Source: Flabesymbios commensalis
Lineage: Eukaryota; Annelida; Polychaeta; Terebellida; Flabelligeridae
Length of the DNA: 64,000 bases
Assembly (NCBI GenBank): GCA_964017125.1
Contig: OZ024912.1
Span: forward strand, 57,953,123-58,017,122
Reading direction: 5' to 3'
The notes beneath the pieces are model-generated. The model was not told where the DNA came from, searched no databases, and saw nothing but the letters and a program-made list of their open reading frames with translations. Below, in pieces: positions 1 to 12,007 of this stretch (positions are counted from its first letter, which is position 1; each line of letters opens with the position of its first letter). The translations under genes were made by a program, and so were the position numbers.

Positions 1-455
1 GACCATACCAAAACTCTCAGTAAGATAACATGGAGCTCCGCCATGGAAAATCCTGTGCATGATGTTGAGATTTAATTGTTCTACTCTGACATCCACTGGA
101 AGCCACTGCATCTTTAGGAAATGTGTGATGTCTAGATGTGTCCGGGGGGATAAATCAAGAGCAAACCGCATTGTTTTGTTTTGTAAAATTTGGAGTTTGT
201 GTTTCATAGTTTTTTGGAGGCCGCTATACCAGGCTGAACATGCATAGTCAAAATGGCAAAGAATTAGGGCTGATGTTAACAATTTTCTATATCTGGTGTT
301 CAAATATTTTGCCTGTCTGTACAAAAATTTCAGTCGAGAATTTTCCTTTTTCAAAATATTTTCAACAATAGCTGTGCCGCTAAGTGTTTGCTCTAGATCT
401 ACCCAGAGATACCTAATGACAGTCTTTGATGTAATTACATTATTTCCACAAGAAA
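1..455 (-). mobile_element. CR1/L2-like LINE, 3' coding end of the reverse transcriptase ORF (partial)
   Basis: On the minus strand one uninterrupted frame from about 470 down to the window edge reads like the region after the catalytic core of a CR1/L2-clade LINE reverse transcriptase. Recognisable pieces are RYLWVDLEQTLSG, KLLTSALILCHFDYACSAWY and LSPRTHLDITHFLKMQWLPV, which match the usual 'LGV-D..L.W', 'LL.SLI...L.Y...W' and 'R..HI....WLP...R' blocks of these proteins. No stop occurs in the part seen, so the copy may be fairly young here. Its upstream part is missing: at about 455 the LINE sequence passes directly into the 38-bp satellite. The rest of the ORF and the 3' UTR lie left of the window. 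Family assignment is from memory of the clade, not a search. Confidence 0.8.
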
Positions 456-1325
456 TACACAGCTTATCTGTAGCACTACATAATGTTGTCAAATACACAG
501 CTTATCTGTAGCATTACATAATGTTGTCAAATACACAACTTATCTGTAGCACTACATAATGTTGTCAAATACACAACTTATCTGTAGCATTACATAATGT
601 TGTCAAATACACAGCTTATATGTAGCACTACATAATGTTGTCAAATACACAGCTTATCTGTAGCATTACATAACGTTGTCAAATACACAGCTGATCTGTA
701 GCACTACATAATGTTGTCAAATACAAAGCTCATGTGTAGCATTACATAACGTTGTCAAATACACAGCTTATCTGTAGCACTACATAATGTTGTCAAATAC
801 ACAGCTTATCTGTAGCATTACATATGTTGTCAAATACACAGCTTATCTGTAGCATTACATAATGTTGTCAAATACACAGCTTATATGTAGCACTACATAA
901 TGTTGTCAAATACACAGCTTATCTGTAGCATTACATAATGTTGTCAAATACACAGCTTATCTGTAGCATTACATAATGTTGTCAAATACACAACTTATCT
1001 GTAGCATTACATAATGTTGTCAAATACACAGCTTATATGTAGCACTACATAATGTTGTCAAATACACAGCTTATCTGTAGCATTACATAATGTTGTCAAA
1101 TACACAGCTTATCTGTAGCATTACATAATGTTGTCAAATACACAACTTATCTGTAGCACTACATAATGTTGTCAAATACACAACTTATCTGTAGCATTAC
1201 ATAATGTTGTCAAATACACAGCTTATCTGTAGCACTACATAATGTTGTCAAATACACAGCTTATATGTATCACTACACAATGTTGTCAAATACACTGCTG
1301 ATCTGTAGCACAACATAGTGTTGCT
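451..1325. repeat. 38-bp tandem satellite, about 23 units, apparently derived from LINE coding sequence
   Basis: Units repeat every 38 bp (for example unit starts at 489 and 527), with the core CACAGCTTATCTGTAGCA and the join TACATAATGTTGTCAAA. Most units differ by CACT versus CATT after GTAG, or by AGCTT versus AACTT; one unit near 820 is 2 bp short. The last units before 1325 are the most diverged. In the minus frame of the adjoining LINE the unit reads LCSATDKLCI, and the same residues sit at the LINE junction followed by the normal LINE continuation. There are no unique spacers, so this is not a CRISPR array. Confidence 0.95.
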
Positions 1326-1489
1326 TATAGACTGATATTACTATGAACACTTGGACCGCTATGCACGCAAATAGTCGTTTTTAATCTCTTTTATTGTCAA
1401 GTTATCTCACAGTTACTGAGAATTAACTGTGTGTTTAAATATCAAGATTTGCAAATGTTTGATCTCAAAATAAACAAGTATAAGTAATT

Positions 1490-1550
1490 TTACCCACTTG
1501 AAGTTGTTGATCTCAAGTGTGTGAAAATTTAAATTAGTTAATTTAGCGCT
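1490..1550. repeat. Hairpin of the CACTTGAAGTTGTG type
   Basis: The stretch pairs CCCACTTGAAGTTG with CTCAAGTGTGTGAAAA across a short loop. It is a short, worn member of a hairpin type also seen at 8880-8945, 12570-12625, 27640, 33545-33605 and 45617-45680. No gene is visible between 1326 and 2127. Confidence 0.55.
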
Positions 1551-1557
1551 TTAATGG

Positions 1558-2091
1558 TTAACCCTTTCAAGCCTGAATATACCGTTGTCATCTTCATCCA
1601 CTACAAGCCGTGAATTGCTGTCGCAATTCTCGACTTGCAGTGGATGAAAGTGATTTGGAATGGGTGAGAAATTAAAAAAAATTGCCATGTATTGGTAAAC
1701 CAGTTTCATGGAAATATTCATTCTAAAACCCTTCTAACTAGTGAAGTACCGATGATCGATGATAATCGACAATTGGTCGTTTACTCATCTAGTTGCGATT
1801 ATCGATTACAAACATCATTAATCAATTGTTACCGAAAAAAAAAATTAAATTAAAAAATGTGAATAAAATTGGATTAAAGAGCTTGAAAAAAAAAATTTAA
1901 AAAAAATGTGAATAAAATAAGATTTGAGAAAAAAAGTATGTGAACCAATTAGACCATCGGTCAGTTGTACCAACCAATTCCAACTGATCATCGATTATGA
2001 AATCCCAACCAATTCCCATCACTACTATAGAAGTTGTAGAAAAATGATGTAAAATGATGCTTTAATGAATCGTGATGGCTTAAAGTGTTAA
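1558..2091 (-). mobile_element. TTAA-flanked MITE (GATGCATTAAAGCATC type), interrupted by a second element
   Basis: The copy starts with TTAACCCTTTCAAGCC and ends at a worn GGCTTAAAGTGTTAA, the inverse orientation of the better copies at 2883 and 21350. The hairpin TCATCCACTACAAGCCG / CGACTTGCAGTGGATGA lies near its left end. About 300 bp of unrelated sequence (1738-2035) splits it; consensus sequence resumes after that insertion with AAAATGATGTAAAATGATGC. The TTAA target and CCCTTT ends resemble piggyBac-like or Kolobok-like MITEs; that assignment is inference. Confidence 0.6.
1738..2035. mobile_element. Probable hAT-like MITE nested in a TTAA MITE
   Basis: The segment begins TAGTGAAGTACCGATGATCG and ends with ATCATCGATTATGAAATCCC...CATCACTA, so both ends carry TAGTGA and an ATCGAT/CGATAATC dyad. 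The interior is A-rich with no ORF. Terminal TAGTG is common in hAT elements, but no clean 8-bp target duplication is visible. Confidence 0.4.
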
Positions 2092-2127
2092 TACACTAAT
2101 GTATATGAATATATATGTATGTTGCAG

Positions 2128-5100
2128 GCTCGTCTTGTACAAATGGCTATGAGATGTATCCTGGTAATAACTTCACAGAAAGGAATACAGGTGAGGAGGC
2201 GTAAGGCTGGTAATTAGTAAATATCCCCGTCTATATAGTTACAAATCTTCTCCGGTCAAATGATTACACTTCAATTACACGCAAACAAATTAGGAGCTGT
2301 TTTTCAACCAAAAAGAAGAGTAGTATTAAATTCTGGTCAAAACCACCACATAAGCAAAAATATTGGGTACCCACTACCTGTCCAAGGATGATATATAGAT
2401 TTTCAAGTTTCGAAATGAGTAGAAAGTATACATGTTCATCATTTGACATTGGAAAGTAGCAGTTCCAGCTGCAAATAAATGACAAATTCTGGCGCAAAAT
2501 TCTGGTTAAATGTTGCAATTGATAATATCGTCGTCTGGTAACTGCATTTACAATTTACTTTGCTATTGTTTTATCCTCTGAAATAAATACCTTTGGTAAA
2601 TTGTAGCATTGAATAACAGAGTAAAAGTTATCCCTTTCTTAGGCGTATTTGAACTATTTTTTTTCAACAAAAATGTTGACTTTATTAATGTGTAGATTAT
2701 TATTGCTAGAACACAAATTGAAGAAGAAAGGTCTCTATTTTAAATTTAGGGTAAGTTTTTATTCATTTAAAGCTGGCGATTAAAGCAATGATGCCAGCTT
2801 CAAATGAATGAAAAATAACAATGTGTAATTCTATGATGTCAGATTGTTTTCTCACCAAGAATAATTGTGTGACATCCTCATCTTAACCCTTTAAGCCCCC
2901 ACGATGCATTAAAGCATCATTTTACATCCCTGAAAACAGACTTAATTTTCTTACACCCAATGGTTTTAGAACGAAAATTTTCATGAAACTATTTTACCAA
3001 TACATGGTAATTTTCTTTAATTTTTAAACGACATCAAATCATCTTCATCCACTATAAGTCGAGAATTGCGACAGCAATTCGCGGCTTGTAGTGGATGAAG
3101 AAAGGGTTAATAACTCGCAATGTATCAGAACTCTTTCAGTCCAGAACACTTTTGTATAAATCTGACTGCTTGGACATAATAATTTTTAGTTTTTTGTGAC
3201 ATCCAGAGCCACTCCCAATAAACACAAAACATTTGTATAACATTTGTACAATGTTGGACCAACGTCAAAGACATTGGGCTGACGTTGTACAAACGATACA
3301 CAAATGTTTTGTGTTTGCTGGGCTGAGAGGCTTCTTAGTCCATTTGTGACATCATATAAAAGCCTCTCTGAGCGGCTCTTGGGGCTCAAAGAGTCAAATG
3401 AAATATAGTTAGAGTTCAAAATGAAAAGATACAAATGAAAGATTATTTATGTGGCAGATGTTTGAAGCAGATGGTTCTCTCATGCTGTACTGGTATGCTC
3501 TGGGGGACGGCTCACCAACAGAAGGTAAAGTACTGTACATCAAAGTAGCTAGGATTGGGCTGACAGGGTGTGTAAAAAAATCAGTCGGTGTAACAGGCTG
3601 CGTAACAACCCCTTTACAATAAGCAGGAAAGTTTTGACAGGGTGTGGTAGTAAATTCCAGGGTGTGTTGCAACGGTTTTGGGCGTGCAAAACAAACCCAC
3701 ACACCCTGCTAGCTAACACAGTGCTGTACATGTATACCCCATTAAGTCGATGTCCATAATAATTGGCGAAATCACTCTCATGTAATGTCAGCGTCCATAA
3801 TTTACATATATGTACTAGTGTACTAAGTAAAATACCCAGACGCGAACCACACCAATATAATGGGGTATACAGTACTCAATGCTTGCTGGGTTTGCAGATG
3901 ACATTATAATTGTGCTAACCGTTGTGCTGTTCTATATAGGCCCCTTATCATGTTTAAGCAAGTTTCAGACCTAAGAAAAAGAAAATAAATGAACTAGTTT
4001 GTGATGGATGCTTAGTTAATTAAATGATTTAATCATAAATAGAAATATGTTTTCATCATTTGAAGCTGGAAATTACATTAACAAAATTTCCAACTTTGAA
4101 CCGCTGAAATAATATTTTTGTATAAACCATGGAGACCAAAGGATTTTTTCCAATTTTAAATCATCGTAAATGTCTTAGTTAACTCTTTCTGTTTCATTTG
4201 AATACCTATGTTAAGGGTCTACCGCCATTATAATTTTTTTCATTCTTCCAGCGCAGAGACTGTCAACATCTGGTCCCCGTGCTGAAAGCAGTGAATCAAT
4301 GAAAAAAAGAACAGATAACTGAATGTAATGCTTACTCTATTTACAGCTCAAGCATGTTTTGGTCGGGGTATTGTCAGTGTAGAAGATGATACAGTGTGTG
4401 TTGGTAGGTTGGCAATGAATGCATAGAACATATTAATTCGACTACCAACACATGATTTCTAAGTTCATTGTCTGTAAGTTTAAAAAATATATTCCCATGT
4501 ACATCTTAGCCAATATTAATAATTAAATCTGCTCTTGCAAGATAAAGAAGCCTAATCAGGAATCAATTTAGTTTTGGTTCACACCCACTGCCACACAATG
4601 TTGTTGCGGCATTGAATTACCATCATTGAAGCTGATTTACATGGCAACATCATCTGCCCTGTAGGGATGGTTCAAGAACCTTGTGAACTTTTTGAAATAT
4701 TTTTTGTTAGTTTGTGAAAATCTTCGGGTCACGGCGGCCATCTTTTTTCGTCAAATTTGGACCTTGTCACCCTGATAACTTCGAAGCCACTTATCCATTA
4801 TACTCAAAATTCAACATACTGCATCGTAGTATTAATTTCTAGCCTGCATCAATTTTTCAGAAAGTTCGGAAAAATATCCGGGTCATGATGGCCATCTTTA
4901 ATCTTTTTCCGTCAAATTAGAACCTTTTCACCCTGATAACTTCAAAGCTGCTTATCCGATATACTCAATATTTAAAATACTGCACATTAGTATTAATTCC
5001 TAGCCTGCATCAATTTTTCAGAAACTTCGGAAGAATATCCGGGTCATGGTGGCCATCTGTAATCTTTTTTAGTCAAATTAGGACCTTGCCACCCTGATAT

Positions 5101-8100
5101 CTACTAAACCACTTTTTCGATTCACTTTGTGTTCAACATACTGGATGCAACTATTAATTCCTAGGTTGCATCACTTTTTAAGAAAGTTCGGGAAATATTC
5201 TGGTCATGGCGGCCATCTTTAATCTTTTTTCGTCAAATTAGGACCTTGTCACCCTGATAACTTCAAAGCTGCTTATCCGATATACTCAATATTCAAAATA
5301 CTGCATAATAGTGATAATTCCAAGAATGCATAAATTTTTCAGAAAGTTCGGGAAAATATTTGGGTCATGGCGGCCATCTTCAATCTTTTTTCTTCAATTT
5401 AGGACTTTGTCACCCTGATAACTTCAAAGCCACTCATCCGATATACTCAATATTCAACATAGTACATAGTAGTAGTATTTCCTAGACTGCAGTATTTTTT
5501 CAAAAAGTTTGAGAAAATATCCGGGTCATGGCGGCCATCTTTAGTCTTTTTTCGTCAAATTAGAACCTTATCACCCTAGCCTAAAGCTGCTAGCCTCTGC
5601 CTCATATGATAATATTACTTGATAATTACATGTACAAATTGATTATCTGCAAAAATTATAATTAATGTATAACTCTTATTTGAAAAGTGGGAGGGGGAGC
5701 CTTCTTGGGTGTTTACATAGTAAACACTTACATCTAGTTATTAGGCAGAAAACCCTCTGTTTTCAATTACACTGCCTTCACAAACAGGGTAGGTAGTTGA
5801 TTTTTTTTGCAATATTTTGGGGGGATTGAGGTTACATGACTCTCCACAATAGAGTACATCTAGGTAGGGATTTTTTTTACAATTTCACTTTAAAAAACCC
5901 TGCCAAATTGGGCTGTTTACAAAAAAATATACAGGCTGATAAAAACAAATTCCCCAAAAAATAAAAAAGACATAGGATCAGTCCGGTAAACGGAAACAAA
6001 GGTTTTTTTGCCCTTATACTTATTAAAACTGGGAAATTAGCTCTTTTAATTAATTTCTTTCTTATTTTACCATTCATATAATAAAATAAACATTACATTT
6101 TACAATATAATAACATAATGAGCTGTTAGATGTGAAAAGGTATCAGCTATCCAAACATTCGCTACACTCGCCCATTTATGCATGCACCCCTGAGGCCCAT
6201 CCCACTAAAAGTCCTAAAATAAAGATTATCTTAACTTTTTTTTTCTATTAGAAAGGTAATCTTAATCTTTCTAATGGAAATAATCCATTCTAAAACTTTC
6301 GTAAAAAAATATTGTACATTTCAAAAGCTAGACCATATGACAATAACTTCATTTAGGTTTTATCTCAGAATTTATTAAATGCCAAATGATCTAACTTCTG
6401 AAATTCTCATTCAAATTTCACAAAATTTTAATGACTGTTGCCAAATGACCAGGAAAAATAGACTAGAAAATTTCTCTAAAATTGGTTCAGTATTGACTGG
6501 AAATGATAATAGGGAGTCCAAATTTACTTATTGTTGGGCCATGACGGGGTCTCAGGTCATCCCATATTGCAATTTGGTGGAATCTGGCGATATTTTTCTA
6601 CGTTCAGGCTGAAAATAGGCCGTCCAAAAGACGGCTGGACAGGTCTCTGGCTAAGTCCTTGGATTGAGTAATCAGCTGAAAGCTTATCATTTTGAACAAT
6701 CCTTCACCGCTGGACAGACTATATACAACTGTTAAGGTGTTTTCAATTTGTTGATTTGTCTTTGGCTTGCTTTAATTTCTTTCTAATTTCACTTATTTTC
6801 TCATTTGTAGGAACACACGAGGGACTTATTTTATCATTCTACGTCCCACCTAAGGGGACAAACATCACACTCTCAGAAAGTCTGAAAGGTAAGTAAAATT
6901 TATCAATGCATCAGTTGAAAACCCCTTTTAACTGCAAGGTATGTGTATATCAGGGCATGAACTTTAATGATATAATAAAACTGTTTCTTCAATAATATTT
7001 AATTGACAACTGATATACTAATAATAATAGCTTTAATTTTTTGTCTTGTAAAATCACTGTAAAGCAGTTTTATTTACATTTAAATACATGTAGTTCCATT
7101 ACTTAATTTATTTTATGGATTTCTCTATTTCTGGAGATGCCTGTTTTCTAGAATTTCCCAAATTTTCAAAAAGTAAATCTTGATTTTTTCCCCATGACCA
7201 CTGGTATATCTGTAATTGTAGCTGATCTTTGCAGGACATAAAGTGGCCATTTGTGACTTAGAATCGGCAGAGGATCGCATGGTCAGCAGTGATATACTGG
7301 GCAATATTACTGTATGGCATGCCGGCAATAACTTCAAGGCCATGACAAAAATCAATGGAGCAGGGTCAGTTTTTGTAATTTTGTAGATTTTCCTTGTCAT
7401 GTTTAAAAATTGACTTTTATTTATTTTGTAAAACAGGCAGAGGAAAGCGGATGGTACATTATTGATATAAGTTATTTAATTTAATAATTTTACCATCAAT
7501 AAACTATATTTTGTTTTTAAGATTAAGCTATCTGATATCTTAATAATAATATTTTTGGAATTTTATATCTATATATCTTTTTTATTTCCAATACATTTTA
7601 GCTTGATTGAAAAACTACGAAAAATGATTTTCAAGTGAACATTTTCCAGCCTTTTTTTGCAGATATCCTTGTACCTCTGTGGTACTTTTTGAGGATGTGG
7701 TGGTCGGAGGTTATGGTTCAGGTCACATACGAGTGTTCAATTCCAGCAACGGCGCCATCATGGCCGAAGTCACTGCTCATGCAAAGGCGCTCACATCACT
7801 AGACATAGCCAGGAGATCTGGAATGGTAAATTTATAGCGTCTGCATAGTTACAAATCAATTTACTTTTTCTGCAGCAGCACTGCATAAACCAGCAAGCAA
7901 TATGTTGAAAAATGTTCGTTGAAAAATGGGCAGATATGATAGATTCGTCTCTGATTCAATTAACCCTTTCGGCGCGGGACCGTCTTTAGACATCAGAATA
8001 AATATCAGATTCTGACGTCTAAAGACGATCCATGCACTGTTACAATTTAAAAAATTATAATGGCCATAGACCCATAAAATAGGTTTGGGCTCAAATTAAA

Positions 8101-10078
8101 CAAATATGCTTAATTTTCACACACTTGAAAGACAAGGGTTAGGTGACAAAAATATTTCTAGTTTATGAATATACTGAACCAGTCATCAAACTGAATCATT
8201 TAGCTAAGGCTGAGGTGCTCTCAGAAGCTACAAACACAAATCTTTGGTCAGATATCCACAAATGCACCAAATTATAGGATCATATTCTAAATAAAATTCA
8301 TTGATTAAGAAATTGCATAATCCATCAAAATCTGGATACTCTGAGCTTACATTTGATGTTATAATGTTGTGTAAAGGCAAAATACATCATCTGTTAAATT
8401 GAGATATTTAATTTTTTTCTAGTTTGTTTAATCGTTGTCAATTTATTACACAAAAAAGTTTAAATCACCTCTAAATTTATCAGCAGTCAATTTTTTCAAT
8501 AAAATTAATTGATAATTTTCAAAGATAATTAGTACTAATAGTTATAAAAATTCCTTATATAGCGCAGTTCCAGTCCGCGGGTCTGCTCAGTGCGCTTTAC
8601 AGAATAAAAGTTTTAAAACCGATCACTATTTTTGCAGTTACCCACAGTATCCTTGAAACTCATTGCAGTTTTGTGTTTTGCTTGGTTTTGGCTAAGGTAC
8701 TAATAGGCCAGACAAATATCTTTGATATGAAATATCTGCAGAGCACGACTACTGTCTTTCTAATCCTTTTTAATTTAGGATCAAGCCTCTGTTATTGGGA
8801 GCGAAATAAACATATAAATATCATGATCTGCAAATGTTTGGTCTTAGTCCTCTAACTGCCAAATTATTCTTTTGGAATTTTCACTCACTTGAAGTTGTGT
8901 CTCGCTGACGCGATTCACAAATTCAAGTGAGTGAAAATTATTCAGATTTGACAAAATGGTGGTCAACTATTTTTAAATTCTTGCTGATTGATGTCACATT
9001 TTATCTTCCCTATGTGAAAGCTGATATGCAATATCCTAATAAAAAATGTAAGAAACAAATATAATCGGTACCGGCGGTATAAGGGTTAAGTTCAATAAAA
9101 ACAGCTTGAAATTGATCTTTCAGAATAAGCTTTTGTTATTTGAAGCTGGTACACCAAAATGCACGCCCAGTTTCCAACAGAAGAAAATTAACCCTTTAGG
9201 CACTGACTTTGAAGATTACAATTTCTGTTCACAAGCTGTGTCTTGTTACAATTGCCAAAACTTCAACTAGGGAAAAAAAAAATATTTGTCAAATTTGAGA
9301 CAGAACCTTATAAATTTTTAACAGTTTATCAGGCCCCGTACAGCTGAAACCCCTTTAAAAAGTATGATATAATGCTAGTAAAAACTATTAAAAACAGTTA
9401 TAGTTCTTTTGCTCCAAAGAGCATTTGTCAATTGAGCGTTCAATGATAGATTGCCATGACTTAGATTTGAACATATATTTTTTTATAATTCAACAGCTCT
9501 TGTCAACGTCTGAAGACTCTTTTCTACATGTCTGGCAGCTTAGACCTGAAAGTTCAGTGGTTAGTATTTGAAATAGTTTAGTAATATAACATATTGGAGA
9601 ACTTTGTTTGGCACTTGTGTATTCATTCATAATTTATAGCCTAGTATATTGGATGAATGCTGAAGGTTATGCATTATATCAGTTTAATTGCCATATACGC
9701 ACATTATTTAGAGACCTTTGTAGCTAACATGATGAATTAGACTTTGGGTTTGTGTCTCATCTATTCCGAATTGCTTGAACGATAAACATTTCCCAGCAAA
9801 CACATCACATCAATCCAATGTTGGACCAATGTTGGCCCACCGTCTACGGCGTTGGCCCAACATTTGTCCAACATTGCATCAATGTGTCGTGTTTGCTGGA
9901 TTATATCATGCATGTGGAAGAAACTTACACTGTTTACTGTTTGTTTCAGATTGAACACAAATTTTCACAAAGCATCACCGACGTACAGTTACAAGGTGGT
10001 AAATTCATCACAGAAGACGGCAGGGCGATTGGAGTCACAGGTTATGACAGCAACGAAATAGTCTTCTTCAAACGCTGA
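2128..10078 (+). CDS. wdr54: WD repeat-containing protein 54 (WDR54), last eight coding exons; 5' end not in the window
   Basis: Eight exons join in frame: 2128-2190, 3458-3524, 4347-4403, 6811-6888, 7235-7364, 7663-7825, 9497-9559 and 9950-10078, giving 249 residues and TGA. Every intron is GT-AG and every phase matches. The encoded blocks follow the known WDR54 order: ILVITSQKGIQ, LMLYWYALGDGSPTE, FGRGIVSVEDDTVCVG, SFYVPPKGTNITLSE, VVGGYGSGHIRVFNSSNGA, TAHAKALTSLDIA, SEDSFLHVWQL and the C-terminal AIGVTGYDSNEIVFFKR, close to VTGYDLAEI of vertebrate WDR54. WDR54 is a beta-propeller scaffold implicated in growth-factor receptor signalling and cilium-related contexts; the molecular role here is inferred only from orthology. 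Vertebrate proteins are about 330 residues, so some 85-95 N-terminal residues are missing. Introns carry a 161-bp satellite (4690-5585) and several MITEs, one ending 51 bp before the last exon. Codon frames are intact. Confidence 0.93.
2752..2812. repeat. Hairpin with AAGCTGG / CCAGCTTCAAATGA arms
   Basis: TTATTCATTTAAAGCTGG pairs with CCAGCTTCAAATGAATGAA around a short loop, inside wdr54 intron 1. The same arm sequence recurs at 4055-4112 and, best preserved, at 45843-45898 inside a TTAA MITE. Confidence 0.6.
2883..3110 (+). mobile_element. TTAA-flanked MITE, 228 bp, in wdr54 intron 1
   Basis: The element is bounded by TTAACCCTTTAAGCC on the left and AAAGGGTTAA on the right, so the TTAA target is present at both ends. 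Just inside the left end is the dyad GATGCATTAAAGCATC, and near the right end the hairpin TTCATCCACTATAAGTCG / CGGCTTGTAGTGGATGAAG. It closely matches 21350-21602. No ORF is present, so any mobility would need a transposase in trans. Confidence 0.8.
3214..3322. mobile_element. CCCAGCAAACAC-type palindromic MITE (ACATTTGT subtype), 109 bp
   Basis: The ends are CCCAATAAACACAAAAC and TTTTGTGTTTGCTGGG. The whole element is close to one long imperfect palindrome, with ACATTTGTACAATGTTGG opposite ACGTTGTACAAACGAT and a GTC-AAAGAC centre. It lies in wdr54 intron 1, 136 bp before the second exon shown. Sister copies of the same subtype are at 26319-26404 and 42433-42540. Confidence 0.8.
3557..3714. 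repeat. Short element with inverted ends CAGGGTGTGT / ACACACCCTG, wdr54 intron 2
   Basis: GACAGGGTGTGTAAA on the left mirrors CCCACACACCCTGCTAGC on the right about 150 bp later, and GACAGGGTGTG and CAGGGTGTG also recur inside. This could be a small MITE or a decayed tandem repeat; only one copy was noticed in the window. Confidence 0.4.
4690..5585 (+). repeat. 161-bp tandem satellite, about 5.5 units, wdr54 intron 3
   Basis: CACCCTGATAACTTC recurs with a steady 160-161 bp step (about 4766, 4927, 5088, 5248, 5409, 5569). Each unit also carries TCATGGCGGCCATC, a TCTTTTTTCGTCAAATTAGG block and CTGCATCAATTTTTCAGAAA. The array ends abruptly at about 5585. GGCGGCCAT cores also mark the unrelated arrays at 16.8, 19.4 and 48.0 kb. 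Confidence 0.92.
7966..8140. mobile_element. GACGTC-hairpin MITE (worn), wdr54 intron 6
   Basis: TTAACCCTTTCGGCGCGGGAC opens the copy, followed by a palindrome CGTCTTTAGACATCAGA / TCTGACGTCTAAAGACG, then the family's 'ATGGCCATAGACCCATAA' block. The far TTAA end was not clearly located. Confidence 0.6.
8850..9090. mobile_element. TTAA-type MITE with CACTTGAAGTTGTG hairpin, wdr54 intron 6
   Basis: A long hairpin, AATTTTCACTCACTTGAA and TTCAAGTGAGTGAAAATT, lies at 8875-8942 around a GCGTCAGCGAGACAC-like loop. The body includes GATTTGACAAAATGGTGGTC and TTGATGTCACATTTTA, which recur at 31500-31575 and, inverted, at 33515-33545. The right end is GCGGTATAAGGGTTAA; the left end is worn. Confidence 0.65.
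9792..9899. mobile_element. CCCAGCAAACAC-type palindromic MITE, last intron of wdr54
   Basis: Ends are CCCAGCAAACACATCAC and GTCGTGTTTGCTGG, with inner arms TTGGACCAATGTTGGCCCA and its inverse around CGTCTACGGCG. It stops 50 bp before the final coding exon, so the intron's branch-point region lies between MITE and exon. Confidence 0.85.
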
Positions 10079-11080
10079 GATATTTCAAGAGCCTTTTTAA
10101 ATGTGAAATATACAAACTGCTTCTCTCGTTTCTCCTGATCGTTGGTTGGCTGATACACTGGTCTTGAACTCTGTGCAAGTTTCCGTCCATTGTTGTGGCT
10201 CACTTTTTCGTCCTAGATATGCTATAATTTACACTTTCACACCCTTCTACTCTACATTTCTGTACCAGCTTAAATTTAATTAATATTGTCCTGTTGTGGA
10301 TATAGAGTTACATGTGGCATATCTCCAGTGTCAAAGACACAAAATATTATTTTCAAAGGTGAGATGTTCCATGGGAGAATGTAACAAATTTCACCCTTCA
10401 TGTTGCACTCAAGTTTAAAGAAATTCTGTTGATGCACATGTCTTCTTAATACTCAATGACAATATAGAGATAACAATTGTTATCAATTATTGTTTTTCTC
10501 AGGTAATTATTAATTTTTTTGGACATCACAATAGTCACCTAGAAATCAGTAGGCGAATATAGTAAACGTTTTATAGAATTTAGTAATCATCCACTTTTCC
10601 AAGCACAACATCAGAAATGTGGTAAATAGCTGCTCTAGTGGGTATTCACTACTTGTTGAAAACTAGTTCAACTTGCAATAATACTTTGTCTAGTCGTGAA
10701 CATGCTCTACTGCACTATGGCACGTTCATGCTCTGGTGACATACATTCCACGTAATAAAACATACTGCACATATTCCAATGAAAAAATGCTCCTTCTTGA
10801 CAATGGTGCAGAGATATCTCAGCAACCACAAGACGTTGATTCTACGTTGTGAGGTTTAGTAGCCCAATATTGAACTAGTTAGGCTCGATGTTTCACATAC
10901 CACATGTACAACCATCCCCATCTTCAATATCAATAGAGATGTGTAAAAACTGTGTTTGAAAGCGATTTGTAAAAACGAGAATAATTGAGCGTAACACTTA
11001 ATGAGTTTATTCAAAAACTTCAACAAAGTAGGTAAATACAAAATTAGGGAGATCTCAGTAGCCTAACAAAAACTAAAGTT
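10079..11080 (+). other. wdr54 3' flank with candidate polyadenylation signal
   Basis: After the stop codon the sequence is AT-rich with no further coding signature. AATAAA at 10754-10759 is a plausible poly(A) signal, which would give a 3' UTR of about 700 bp. No transcript data support this choice. Confidence 0.3.
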
Positions 11081-11084
11081 TACA

Positions 11085-12007
11085 TGACGTTAATTTAATG
11101 CTTGTCCAGTGTTGTAGATGCTGGTCTAACATTAAATCATCACTGTGGTGTATCTTGTTTATTAAGATGTTGGTTACTATTAGTTATGTCATCGACTTGT
11201 ATTCAACAAACAAAGCAAATTGACCAAAACGTTTTTTCTTTTGAATACATATGTTATCGGTCTATTATAAGCCATTATAAATATTTTACTCTTTCTGTGC
11301 GGGGATCGACTTTAGACAGCACAATCAGACATCTAATGTCGATTGCCGTGCTGAAAGTGCACAACAATTAAAACGAGAATTGTTTAGTGTTAATTTATCA
11401 AAATCTGGGTAAATAAGAGCAGGTTCACCAAAATGGATCTCATCGTTATGCTTTTATTGATTTGTTCTGCTTGGTGTAGGATGTAGAAGTAGGGTCAGAT
11501 ACCAGGCTCATTCTTTCCATCACTGCCAAGGAACCACACTGCTCAAAATATTATTATCGCCGCTGTATCCACCTTGATTGATGTATTTTTTCTCATAACC
11601 ACACAAATCTCACAATTGGAAGATTTAGGTCCTGATGCAGAGACCCAAGTTTCATTACTGTTGTTTCATTACTGTCTAACATGTCTAAGTAACAATGAAA
11701 AAGCTGAATTTTGTCTATCAACAGTTGCACTACAATATGTTGTTATACTATATCAACAGTTACACTACAATATGTTGTTATACTAAATTATATAAGTGAT
11801 GTAAGCACCCAGCCTTATATTGATAGACCATTATCATTCATGTGTTATTCATATCTGATACAGCTTTTCTTTTTTCATGAATATTTGTGAAAGCAGGTAG
11901 CCCAACTGATGCAAGACGTTGATTCAATGTTTCTTAGCATTGGTCCACCGTTTCTGACACTGGACCACCATTAAAACAACATTTATTTAACCTCTTGTCT
12001 GCTGGGA
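11085..12007. repeat. Two worn CAGCAAACAC-type MITEs with a GACGTC-hairpin remnant between
   Basis: 11085-11165 and 11896-12007 keep the family's inner arms (CTGGTCTAACATTAAA; TTGGTCCACCG / CTGGACCACCATTAAA) but have worn ends. 11288-11362 holds a GCGGGGATCGACTTTAGAC hairpin. 11715-11785 has a short duplicated TATATCAACAGTTACACTACAATATG stretch. No gene is visible. Confidence 0.5.

Noticed and set aside
451-1325. CRISPR-like array
   Set aside because: The 38-bp units are directly adjacent with no variable spacers, and the sequence is animal nuclear DNA; it is a satellite.
3409-3759. Overlapping open frames on both strands within wdr54 intron 2
   Set aside because: They arise from the CAGGGTGTG repeat region and overlap a real wdr54 exon on the other strand.
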